Shown: piece after piece, positions 1 to 6,133 of the stretch
Layout: each line of letters opens with the position of its first letter
Numbering within the stretch: position 1 is the first letter of the stretch
Assembly: GCA_015233265.1 (NCBI GenBank)
Contig: JADFXZ010000117.1
Coordinates: 1-6,823, forward strand
Length of the DNA stretch: 6,823 nucleotides
Source: Nitrospirota bacterium
GTDB lineage: Bacteria > Nitrospirota > Thermodesulfovibrionia > Thermodesulfovibrionales > Magnetobacteriaceae
Direction of reading: 5' to 3'
Translations under genes and position numbers: made by a program
The notes under the pieces: model-generated
What the model was told of the DNA's origin: nothing
What the model saw: only the letters and a program-made list of their open reading frames with translations
Databases searched by the model: none

Positions 1-40
1 CCTTCAACAGCGACTCGAAGAAAGATGCTGTTCCTTCCAT
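1..40 (-). CDS. 5' end of an unidentified gene running off the left edge
   Basis: Only the first 13 codons are inside the window. They start at an ATG (complement of 38-40) and read MEGTASFFESLLK. A clear AGGAGGA ribosome binding site (complement of 48-54) lies 7 nt upstream, which makes the start convincing although the product cannot be named. The gene follows the 144-aa coiled-coil protein on the same strand after a 66-bp gap and is probably co-transcribed with it. If that neighbour really is a phasin or a PHA-synthase partner, this gene could be another granule protein or a synthase subunit. That is inference from position only. Confidence 0.6.
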   Translation of the reverse strand, partial: MEGTASFFESLLK

Positions 41-106
41 AGGTAAATCCTCCTCGTAAGTTTTGATTTTTTATAAATTCTCAGGCCGCAAGCCGCCCTA
101 ATGCAA

Positions 107-541
107 CTATTTCTTTATGTCCTTGAACAGGTCAAAAAATGTCTTTGCCATTTCCTTGCTCAGCTCAAGTTGTTTGGCCAGCCCCTCCTGCCAAGCGTCC
201 TGAATCCCTCTGCTGCCCTCTTCAAATACCTTGAGGTTCATCTTCTGCACTATCTCTTTTAAGAATGCGTTTTCTTTTTTTAATTCCTCGTTTTCCTTCA
301 GAACCTCTTCGTGTCTCTTCTGGGATACAAAGCCAAATCCTGAATAAAACTCAGCCATTTTCTCAAAGACCTCCGGCCCCATGCCGAAGATTGAGTCTTT
401 CTTAGCAGGTGCCGTGTTAAAGAACTTCGCTGCTGCCTGCGTCCCCTCCTGCTGCATTCTGGTGAAGTAGTCCATAAACATATTCTTAACAAGGGGGTTG
501 CTGTAAAGGGCTGCCAAATCGTTCAAAAAATTTTCATTCAC
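107..541 (-). CDS. small coiled-coil protein, phasin-like or PHA-synthase-partner-like
   Basis: This is a 144-aa soluble protein with no signal peptide or membrane segment. It opens with an amphipathic helical stretch rich in Phe and Met (residues 5-41) and then a short Ala/Lys/Gly/Pro linker (43-56). A coiled coil follows at about residues 77-105, with heptad core positions V80, N84, L87, N91, L94, V98, M101 and V105. The C-terminal amphipathic helix is rich in Phe and Lys. This layout resembles phasins and the PhaE/PhaR partner subunits of class III/IV polyhydroxyalkanoate synthases, but I see no diagnostic motif, so the assignment is tentative. The start is a GTG at 539-541, chosen because AGGAGGA (complement of 546-552) sits just upstream. 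The nearby ATG at 535-537 is out of frame. It could also be an unrelated coiled-coil scaffold. Confidence 0.8.
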   Translation of the reverse strand: MNENFLNDLAALYSNPLVKNMFMDYFTRMQQEGTQAAAKFFNTAPAKKDSIFGMGPEVFEKMAEFYSGFGFVSQKRHEEVLKENEELKKENAFLKEIVQKMNLKVFEEGSRGIQDAWQEGLAKQLELSKEMAKTFFDLFKDIKK

Positions 542-601
542 GGCGTCCTCCTATTGTGCATTGAGCCGACCGAATCGGGTAAAATACTGTTCCGCATTGG
601 A

Positions 602-631
602 ATCATACAACTAATTTGTATAATAAGTCAA
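602..631 (-). promoter_or_regulatory. sigma-70 type promoter for the coiled-coil gene
   Basis: Read on the minus strand, TTGACT (complement of 626-631) is followed after 18 bp by TATGAT (complement of 602-607). Each hexamer matches the housekeeping consensus at 5 of 6 positions. Transcription would start near 595 and give a leader of about 55 nt before the GTG at 541. That leader contains the AGGAGGA site. The promoter lies between the chorismate mutase gene and the coiled-coil gene, so the latter pair can be expressed independently. Confidence 0.6.
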
Positions 632-638
632 GCGAGCC

Positions 639-676
639 AAAAAAGTGTGTCGCACCAAAATAGAAATATGGTACGA
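639..676 (-). terminator. candidate weak Rho-independent terminator after chorismate mutase
   Basis: Read on the minus strand, TCGTACC (complement of 670-676) can pair with GGTGCGA (complement of 650-656). This makes a 7-bp stem with one G-T wobble and a 13-nt loop. A run of six T (complement of 639-644) follows five bases after the stem. The position, 24 bp after the chorismate mutase stop and just before the next promoter, fits. The long loop and the gap before the T-run make it weak. Confidence 0.35.
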
Positions 677-699
677 AATGAATACATACTGGTTATGAA

Positions 700-1197
700 T
701 TAGCCGTGTGGGGCTGACTTGATGCGTGAGAGAGACTCAAGCAGCCTTAGTTTCATATCGTCTTCTATGAACTCGGTCTTAAGCTCGGCACGGATGGCGG
801 CGATACAGCGGCTTAGGCAGTCCTTATTTTGCAGGTGCGGCAGTGCCGTCTTGATTTGTCTTACGATATGAGCGCTGATTTCGTTTAATATGGGGCGGAT
901 TTGTACCTCAAGGTCGGTCTTTGGCAGGCTGTCCTGATGAAATCCCTCAGATTTCCACTTATTGTGCCACGCGCTCTGGACATGCTTTGCTATTTGAATC
1001 TGCAGAAGAAAAAACTCCCTCATTGATTCCACATCGATGCCCATATCCGCCGAGGCAAGCAGGGAATCCCGCAGAACAATGTCCTCACGCCCCGCGTCAT
1101 CTATAGGCAGCCCCTGCGACCACTTATACGCCGCTACTGCCTTCATATACGAAAGCCGCCTGTCTATAAGGCAAAACAGGTCTCTTAGTGGATCCAT
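700..1197 (-). CDS. aroQ: chorismate mutase, AroQ gamma class
   Basis: This enzyme rearranges chorismate to prephenate, the branch point to Phe and Tyr. Numbering from a possible TTG start at 1233, the family pattern is clear. It includes IDRRL (R26), AAYKW (K37), LPIDDAGRE (R49, E50) and QIQIAKHVQ (Q78, Q86), then the conserved W93. The C-terminal helices carry C139 and C143. The R, K, R/E and Q positions correspond to the AroQ active-site set. The roughly 165-residue length matches the mature gamma-class (secreted type) fold and is longer than the 90-residue alpha class. Gamma enzymes are normally exported, yet no usable signal peptide is seen. From the TTG only 12 extra residues precede M13, with no basic n-region, and an in-frame TGA sits directly upstream. 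Neither start has a Shine-Dalgarno site, so I chose the ATG at 1195-1197. It is divergent from lptC. Confidence 0.87.
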   Translation of the reverse strand: MDPLRDLFCLIDRRLSYMKAVAAYKWSQGLPIDDAGREDIVLRDSLLASADMGIDVESMREFFLLQIQIAKHVQSAWHNKWKSEGFHQDSLPKTDLEVQIRPILNEISAHIVRQIKTALPHLQNKDCLSRCIAAIRAELKTEFIEDDMKLRLLESLSRIKSAPHG

Positions 1198-1303
1198 CTG
1201 TAAAAAATAACACAGAAAGGAAATTAAACTCAATCATTATTTAGCGCTTTTTTCACATACGGCCCTATTGGTATGGATAATGATATCTATAGGCAGACTT
1301 TAA

Positions 1304-1333
1304 TTGAAAAGATACGGCCTTTCGTGATACAAT
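1304..1333 (+). promoter_or_regulatory. strong promoter of the lptC operon, extended -10
   Basis: TTGAAA (1304-1309) is followed after 18 bp by TACAAT (1328-1333). A TG dinucleotide at 1325-1326 makes an extended -10 element. The lptC ATG begins only 5 bp after the -10 hexamer, so the predicted transcription start falls on or next to the A of the ATG. This is the only good promoter seen ahead of the whole lptC-to-rapZ block and probably drives it. Confidence 0.65.
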
Positions 1334-1338
1334 GATTA

Positions 1339-1848
1339 ATGAGGAAGTTTATCCCTGTTGTTTTGATGATCGCGGTGACGGTCGTGTTCGTATACTATAC
1401 GTCCCAGGAGATATACAGCGTCAAGAAGATAACTATCGTCCCCGGTAATTCGTATCTGGACAATGTAACAATCATCCACGCCTCAGACGCGGTCGTTAAG
1501 TGGACGGCGGCCATAGATAGAATCTCCATCCTCAAGACCGGCGAAACCGCGCAGCTGACCAACATTGCGTTCAACGTCCCCGCAAAAGAAGTTACTATGA
1601 AGGCGATAAGCGGCCTCTATGACATCAAACACAACGCTATTGACCTAATCGGTGAAGTCATCGCAAACAACAAGGAGTATGTAGTTAAATCGAAGGACAT
1701 AAAGTGGGATTTCAAGACCGAACAGATGAAATCCTTTAATGAGGTCGTCCTCTCAGGGAAAAATGTCATGGTGCGGGCGAACTCGATTGAAACTTTCGCG
1801 GGAGAAAAGCTACAATTGTCGGGAAACGTTACGGTTGTCTACAGATAA
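1339..1848 (+). CDS. lptC: LptC, inner-membrane anchor of LPS transport bridge
   Basis: LptC is a bitopic inner-membrane protein. It accepts lipopolysaccharide from the LptB2FG transporter and passes it to periplasmic LptA. The 169-aa product has two basic residues, then one membrane segment (about residues 5-20). A beta-rich periplasmic domain follows, with repeats typical of the LptC/YrbK jelly roll (for example ISGLYDIKHNAIDLIGEV and LQLSGNVTV). Family members are usually about 170-200 aa. An in-frame TGA lies 6 bp before the ATG, so the start cannot be further upstream, and there is no Shine-Dalgarno sequence. The promoter position suggests leaderless translation. lptA follows after 11 bp. 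Identification rests on fold-like features plus gene order, since LptC sequences diverge strongly. Confidence 0.9.
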   Translation: MRKFIPVVLMIAVTVVFVYYTSQEIYSVKKITIVPGNSYLDNVTIIHASDAVVKWTAAIDRISILKTGETAQLTNIAFNVPAKEVTMKAISGLYDIKHNAIDLIGEVIANNKEYVVKSKDIKWDFKTEQMKSFNEVVLSGKNVMVRANSIETFAGEKLQLSGNVTVVYR

Positions 1849-1859
1849 AAGGGGGTAAG

Positions 1860-2450
1860 TTGACGGTGAAGGCAAAAAATAGGGCAAACATAGTGATAAG
1901 AGCAGACTTGGTAATAAAAAATATCTTGATAGCGGCGATACTTGTGATATTGTCCGGAGTTTCAGCATTGGGCGCGCCGCGTCCCGATAATGCCACAACT
2001 AAAAAACCGGCCACCCAGCCTGCGGATGCCGCCGGCGGGTCTAGTTTTAAAAAATCTATGAAAGGCGACAAAAATGAGCCGCTCATCGTAACAAGCGCCA
2101 CCCTTGTGGCTGACAACAAGAAACATACCGCTACATTTAACGGCTCGGTAAAGGCGGTTAAAGGCGATACCACGTTTTATGCCAATACCATGGTCGTCTT
2201 CTATACGGAGGACAAAAACCAGCAGATAGACCATATTAACGCAACCGGCAATATCAGGCTCATTCAGGGCGAGAAGATTATAACCTCAGACAATGCCGTG
2301 TACTACGGCGCGAACGAACGCGTCGTATTTACTGGAAAGCCGGTGGCTAAAGAGGGTAAAAATATAGTGACGGGGACGAAGATAGAGTATTTCTTCGAAA
2401 CCGATGTATCGTTTGTTGAAAACAGCCGTGTGCATCTTGAGGAGAAATAA
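1860..2450 (+). CDS. lptA: LptA/OstA-like periplasmic LPS transport protein
   Basis: LptA proteins stack head to tail to form the periplasmic bridge along which LPS moves to the outer-membrane LptDE translocon. The 196-aa product starts with a long basic n-region. A hydrophobic core follows (about 22-34), with small residues at 35-39 that suggest signal peptidase cleavage there. A Pro/Thr/Ala/Lys linker comes next (40-70). The OstA-type beta domain then shows the characteristic SATLVADNKKHTATFNGSVK segment and repeats such as DHINATGNIRL. The start is a TTG at 1860, supported by AGGGGG (1850-1855) 4 nt upstream. A GTG two codons downstream is the alternative. lptB follows after 24 bp from its preferred start. 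Confidence 0.92.
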   Translation: MTVKAKNRANIVIRADLVIKNILIAAILVILSGVSALGAPRPDNATTKKPATQPADAAGGSSFKKSMKGDKNEPLIVTSATLVADNKKHTATFNGSVKAVKGDTTFYANTMVVFYTEDKNQQIDHINATGNIRLIQGEKIITSDNAVYYGANERVVFTGKPVAKEGKNIVTGTKIEYFFETDVSFVENSRVHLEEK

Positions 2451-2474
2451 CTCACGATGATTGGGGAAATAAAT

Positions 2475-3221
2475 ATGGATAAACCAGTTAGTACGCTCTC
2501 GGCAAGAATGCTCACCAAGCGCTACGGGAAAAAACTTGTAGTAGACAACATCAGTCTGTCGATAAACACCGGCGAGATAGTAGGGCTTCTTGGGCCAAAT
2601 GGTGCCGGTAAGACGACGTCTTTCTATATGGTAACAGGCATTGTGCAGCAAAACAGCGGCACAATCACCTTAAACAACGAGGACATCAGCGCTATCCCGA
2701 TGTATCTGCGGGCAAGAAAGGGCATTGCATACCTGCCGCAAGAACCCTCCATATTCAGAAAGCTGACAGTGCGCCAGAACATCGCGGCAGTCCTTGAACT
2801 GTCCGCCAATGGCGCGGCTAAGCCCAGCTCAGTGATAGACGCCACGGTTGAGCGGCTGCTTAAGGAATTCAACATATCGCATCTGGCCTCGAGCATAGGC
2901 TATACCCTATCAGGCGGCGAAAGGAGGAGGACAGAGATAGCACGGGCAATAGCTATGAATCCAGTTTTCATACTATTTGACGAACCCTTCACCGGCATAG
3001 ACCCAATAGCCATTATCGATCTGAAAAAAATGCTGACATACCTGAAGAACAAGGGTATCGGAATTCTTATTACCGACCACAACGTGCGCGACACGCTCTC
3101 AATTACCGACAGGGCATATATAATAAATCATGGGCGGCTCTTAGATGAGGGCACGCCGCAGAAAATAATAGACAACTACGCCGTAAAAAAGGCCTATCTT
3201 GGAGAGGATTTCACGCTGTAA
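2475..3221 (+). CDS. lptB: LptB, ATPase of the LPS export ABC transporter
   Basis: This is the cytoplasmic ATPase that powers extraction of LPS from the inner membrane together with LptF and LptG, which are not in this window. Numbering from an upstream ATG at 2457, all ABC motifs are intact. These are Walker A GPNGAGKT (46-53), Q-loop YLPQE (Q95), signature LSGGE (151-155) followed by RRR, Walker B FILFDE (171-176), D-loop D182 and switch H208 in ITDHNVRDT. The ending KKAYLGEDF is typical of LptB. I prefer the ATG at 2475, because GGGGA (2463-2467) lies 7 nt before it and the 248-aa length is closer to the usual 240. The ATG at 2457 would use a GAGGAG site 12 nt away. The stop overlaps the rpoN start by one base (TAATG), suggesting translational coupling. 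Confidence 0.97.
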   Translation: MDKPVSTLSARMLTKRYGKKLVVDNISLSINTGEIVGLLGPNGAGKTTSFYMVTGIVQQNSGTITLNNEDISAIPMYLRARKGIAYLPQEPSIFRKLTVRQNIAAVLELSANGAAKPSSVIDATVERLLKEFNISHLASSIGYTLSGGERRRTEIARAIAMNPVFILFDEPFTGIDPIAIIDLKKMLTYLKNKGIGILITDHNVRDTLSITDRAYIINHGRLLDEGTPQKIIDNYAVKKAYLGEDFTL

Positions 3222-4672
3222 TGGCACTTGAGACACGATTAGAAGTAAAACTGTCGCAAAAGCTTGTCCTGACGCCGCAGCTTCAGCAGGCCATAAAACT
3301 TCTGCAGATGCCGCAGCTGGAGCTTTCTCAGGCCATAAATCAGGAGCTGATAGAAAATCCGTTTCTGGAGGAACACGCCGATGAGACGCCGGAAGCATCT
3401 ATGGAAGACTCTCACAACGACAGTGATAAATCAGACAGCGGCAACGGCGATATCGAGGGCGATGTTGTGATGTCTGACAGCATCGGTACACACGCGGTTG
3501 ACGATTATTTCGACGAACGCGGAAGCGATGGGCGGGATTTGGGTTACTTTAGCTCCGGTTACACAGATAAACCCGGCTTTGAGACCTTCTTAACGACAAC
3601 CACAGGGCTTACCGAGCACCTGAAATGGCAGCTTGACATGACCAACTCCTCTGACGAGATAAAGGAAGCGGCAGAGATGATAATCGGCAATATAGACGAA
3701 AACGGTTATTTGCAGGCCACGACGCAGGAGCTGGTTGACGTGCTGAATCTACCGCAGGAGATTGTAAATAAGGCGATAGCCCTGGTGCAGAGGTTTGACC
3801 CCATGGGCATATGCGCGCGGGATATAAAGGAATGCCTGCTTATTCAGATAAAGGCGCTGAAGCTGAGGGGGACTCTGGTAGAGAAGATAATACAAAACAA
3901 CCTCGAGGATATCGAAAAGAACAGGCTTGCAGCCATAGCTAAACAGTATAACGCGGCCCTGGAGGATGTCCACACAGCACTGCACATCATCGAAGGTATG
4001 GAGCCTAAGCCCGGCAGAAAGTTCTCGTCCGTTCAGGTCTCCTACGTAGTGCCAGACGTATATATAGACAAAGTCGACGACGAGTATCGCATTATTTTAA
4101 ACGATGACAGCATCCCGCGGCTGCGAATAAGCAGTATGTACAAGGAGCTGCTAACACAAAAAAACACCTTTGACAAGACCGACAAGCAGTACCTGATTGA
4201 TAAATATAAATCGGCTATGTGGCTTCTGAGAAGCCTTGACGAAAGAAACAAGACCATCTACAGGGTGACTGAGAGCATCATGAAATATCAGATGGACTTT
4301 TTTGAAAAGGGAGTGGAACACCTAAGGCCGTTGAATCTGAGGATAATCTCCGAGGAGATTGGCATTCACGAAAGCAACATCAGCCGCGTGACATCAAACA
4401 AGTTTATATCCTGTTCACATGGAATGTTTCCACTAAAATATTTCTTCAGCAGCTCCCTCTCCGGTGACGAAGGCAGTGTATCGTCAACCAGCGTAAAGGA
4501 CTTGATAAAGACGATAGTGGAGGAGGAGGACAGTGCTAACCCTCTGACCGATCAAAAAATAGTGGAACTTTGCAAGAACAAAAACATCAACATAGCAAGG
4601 AGGACGCTTGCCAAGTATCGGGAAGAGTTAAAGATTCCACCCCATACGAAAAGAAAAAAGCAGCCCATGTAG
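3221..4672 (+). CDS. rpoN: RNA polymerase sigma-54 factor
   Basis: Sigma-54 directs RNA polymerase to -24/-12 promoters, and opening depends on AAA+ enhancer-binding proteins. The 483-aa protein is full length. Region I (about 1-50) is Gln/Leu rich and ends in INQELIENPFLEE. Region II is a variable acidic stretch (about 52-95) full of Asp, Glu and Ser. A core-binding domain then leads to the helix-turn-helix around 370-395 (IHESNISRV). The RpoN box is ARRTLAKYRE at 459-468, differing from the usual ARRTVAKYRE only by Val to Leu. A short basic tail follows. The start is fixed by overlap with the lptB stop and a GGAGAGG site at 3201-3207. Its presence next to lptB is a conserved arrangement. 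Which genes it controls cannot be read from this window. Confidence 0.98.
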   Translation: MALETRLEVKLSQKLVLTPQLQQAIKLLQMPQLELSQAINQELIENPFLEEHADETPEASMEDSHNDSDKSDSGNGDIEGDVVMSDSIGTHAVDDYFDERGSDGRDLGYFSSGYTDKPGFETFLTTTTGLTEHLKWQLDMTNSSDEIKEAAEMIIGNIDENGYLQATTQELVDVLNLPQEIVNKAIALVQRFDPMGICARDIKECLLIQIKALKLRGTLVEKIIQNNLEDIEKNRLAAIAKQYNAALEDVHTALHIIEGMEPKPGRKFSSVQVSYVVPDVYIDKVDDEYRIILNDDSIPRLRISSMYKELLTQKNTFDKTDKQYLIDKYKSAMWLLRSLDERNKTIYRVTESIMKYQMDFFEKGVEHLRPLNLRIISEEIGIHESNISRVTSNKFISCSHGMFPLKYFFSSSLSGDEGSVSSTSVKDLIKTIVEEEDSANPLTDQKIVELCKNKNINIARRTLAKYREELKIPPHTKRKKQPM

Positions 4673-4724
4673 CTTATCGGGTGTCAGAGCCTTTTTTTAC
4701 GTTGACAGTTGTTATTACACTACT

Positions 4725-4732
4725 GAGGAGGT
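4725..4732 (+). promoter_or_regulatory. near-perfect ribosome binding site of hpf
   Basis: GAGGAGGT is fully complementary to the anti-Shine-Dalgarno core and ends 6 nt before the hpf ATG. It is the strongest site among the plus-strand genes. It suggests that hpf is translated much more efficiently than its operon partners, as expected for a protein needed in ribosome-scale amounts. Confidence 0.75.
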
Positions 4733-4738
4733 ATTACT

Positions 4739-5260
4739 ATGAACATTAACGTAACTGGCAGGAATTTTGACATAACAGCCCCAATCAGGGAATACGCCGA
4801 AGGGAAAATAGGCAAATTCGACAAGTTTTTAAGTGCTGACTCAGACGCCCTCGTCATACTCTCCGTAGAGAAATACAGGCACAAGGCAGAGGTCGTAATA
4901 AAGTCAAACGGCATACAAATTCAGGCCGAATCCATAACCGGCGAGATGTACGCATCGATAGACGAGGTGTTGGAGAAAATTGACAGGCAGATAAGAAAGT
5001 ACAAAGAGAAGATTACCTCAAAACGTAAGGGCGGCGGCAAGGGCGCACATGAGCAGCTGAGTGCACCTGAGGCTGAGCGCGTAAGCATCATAAAGAGAAA
5101 GAAGTTCGACATGAAGCCCATGTCAGCCGAGGAGGCCGCCATGCACATGGACCTGCTCGATAAGGATTTCTATGTATTTACAAACGAGCAAAGCGGCAAA
5201 ATCAATGTAATATATAAGATAGAAGACGGTGACGTGGGTCTCATCGAGCCTGAGAAATGA
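4739..5260 (+). CDS. hpf: long-form ribosome hibernation promoting factor
   Basis: HPF binds the decoding region of the 30S subunit during starvation or stress. The long form also joins ribosomes into inactive 100S dimers. The 173-aa length and two-domain layout mark the long type. The S30AE/YfiA domain spans about residues 1-95 and starts MNINVTGRNFDITAPIREY. A basic flexible linker (about 96-118) is rich in Lys and Gly. The C-terminal dimerisation domain (about 120-171) carries the conserved pattern KFDMKPMSAEEAAMHMDLL, then DFYVF and INVIYK. Gammaproteobacterial neighbours of rpoN usually encode a short 95-aa HPF, so this gene is of the type found in most other phyla. It follows rpoN after 66 bp, which hold an orphan TTGACA (4702-4707) but no good -10. 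Its TGA overlaps the rapZ start. Confidence 0.97.
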   Translation: MNINVTGRNFDITAPIREYAEGKIGKFDKFLSADSDALVILSVEKYRHKAEVVIKSNGIQIQAESITGEMYASIDEVLEKIDRQIRKYKEKITSKRKGGGKGAHEQLSAPEAERVSIIKRKKFDMKPMSAEEAAMHMDLLDKDFYVFTNEQSGKINVIYKIEDGDVGLIEPEK

Positions 5261-6102
5261 AGTCCTCGCTTGTCATTGTCACGGGGCTGTCTGGCGCCGG
5301 CAAGACCGTGACCTTGCGGGCGCTTGAGGACGCTGGCTTTTTTTGCGTAGATAATCTGCCCTCCTCGCTTATCAATGGCTTTATAAAACTCACCGCCCTG
5401 CGCTCTGAAAAGATTGCCGTAGGAATCGACATCAGGGAAAAGAGTTTCCTAAGAGGAATAGATAAGATAATTCGCAAGCTCCGTGACAACTACGCCTTGC
5501 ATTTAGTGTATCTGGAGGCAGAGACAGACATCGTTATCAGGCGTTATAAAGAGACCAGACGTCCGCACCCGCTGGCAAAGGCGGCAAAGGGCAATATTGA
5601 AAAGGCCATCGCCCTGGAGCAAAAGATGCTCAAATTCCTCAGAGACGAGGCCGATTCGATTATCGATACCTCGGCCTTTACCCCACACACGCTGAGGCAG
5701 CACATTACGACCACACTTGGGGGGCTGTCTGCGGACTATTTGAAATTCACCATTATATCGTTTGGGTTTAAATTCGGCATACCACATCACCTCGATATGA
5801 TGCTCGATGTGAGATTCCTGCCAAACCCCCACTTTGTCGACGAGCTTCGTCCGCTTACGGGGTTAGACGAACCGGTAAAGAGATATGTATTTGGCAGTAC
5901 CATCACGTCAGACTTTATAGTGAAGATAGAAGACCTCATGGACTTTTTAATCCCAATGTATAAGAAAGAGGGAAAATCATCCTTTACACTGGGAATAGGA
6001 TGTACCGGCGGGAGGCACCGCTCACCGGCAATCGTGGAGAGGGCCGCCGAGTTCTCGAAAAAATACGACATAGCGGTAGAAGTAGTGCACAGGGATATGT
6101 GA
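5257..6102 (+). CDS. rapZ: RapZ/YvcJ family nucleotide-binding protein (RNase adapter)
   Basis: In E. coli RapZ delivers the small RNA GlmZ to RNase E and senses glucosamine-6-phosphate. In Bacillus the homologue YvcJ is a nucleotide-binding protein with a less clear role. The 281-aa length is normal. Motifs include Walker A GLSGAGKT (10-17), VDNLP shortly after, the Walker B-like IAVGIDIR (53-60) and the FGFKFGIPHHLDMMLDVRFL segment. The C-terminal GCTGGRHRS (248-256) belongs to the domain that binds RNA and metabolite in E. coli. The ATG overlaps the hpf stop by 4 bp (ATGA), so the two are translationally coupled. No GlmZ-like RNA or RNase E gene is in the window, so the RNA-adapter role in this organism is an inference. 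Confidence 0.97.
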   Translation: MKSSLVIVTGLSGAGKTVTLRALEDAGFFCVDNLPSSLINGFIKLTALRSEKIAVGIDIREKSFLRGIDKIIRKLRDNYALHLVYLEAETDIVIRRYKETRRPHPLAKAAKGNIEKAIALEQKMLKFLRDEADSIIDTSAFTPHTLRQHITTTLGGLSADYLKFTIISFGFKFGIPHHLDMMLDVRFLPNPHFVDELRPLTGLDEPVKRYVFGSTITSDFIVKIEDLMDFLIPMYKKEGKSSFTLGIGCTGGRHRSPAIVERAAEFSKKYDIAVEVVHRDM

Positions 6103-6133
6103 CCGGAATAAATTAAAGGGGGAGCGACTCGTT

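Noticed and set aside
82..98. GC-rich inverted repeat between the two leftmost genes (GGCGGC / GCGGCC on the minus strand)
   Set aside because: It pairs only with a central mismatch and a 2-nt loop, so it cannot form a plausible hairpin or terminator.
921..1106. 61-codon plus-strand frame within the chorismate mutase gene
   Set aside because: It is antisense to a recognised enzyme with conserved active-site motifs, and the peptide is Pro/Cys/His-rich with no family character.
1274..1287. GGATA-ATGA-TATCT imperfect palindrome in the divergent intergenic region
   Set aside because: Only four or five AT-dominated pairs, which is expected by chance in a region of this composition.
2286..2651. 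Open frames on the minus strand across lptA/lptB, and a similar one at 3749-3985 in rpoN
   Set aside because: They lie opposite clearly conserved genes and their translations show no domain character, so they are by-products of the coding strand's codon use.
4673..4700. Terminator after rpoN at the T7 run (4692-4698)
   Set aside because: No stable GC-rich stem precedes the T-run; the only inverted repeat spans it with a 16-nt loop.
4756..4771. Possible sigma-54 promoter (TGGCAGG followed by TTGAC)
   Set aside because: GG is followed after 10 bp by GA where the invariant GC of the -12 element is required, and the site lies inside the hpf coding region.
5333..5346. TGGC and TTTGC resembling -24/-12 elements
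   Set aside because: Only 8 bp separate GG and GC (10 are required), and the site lies inside rapZ.
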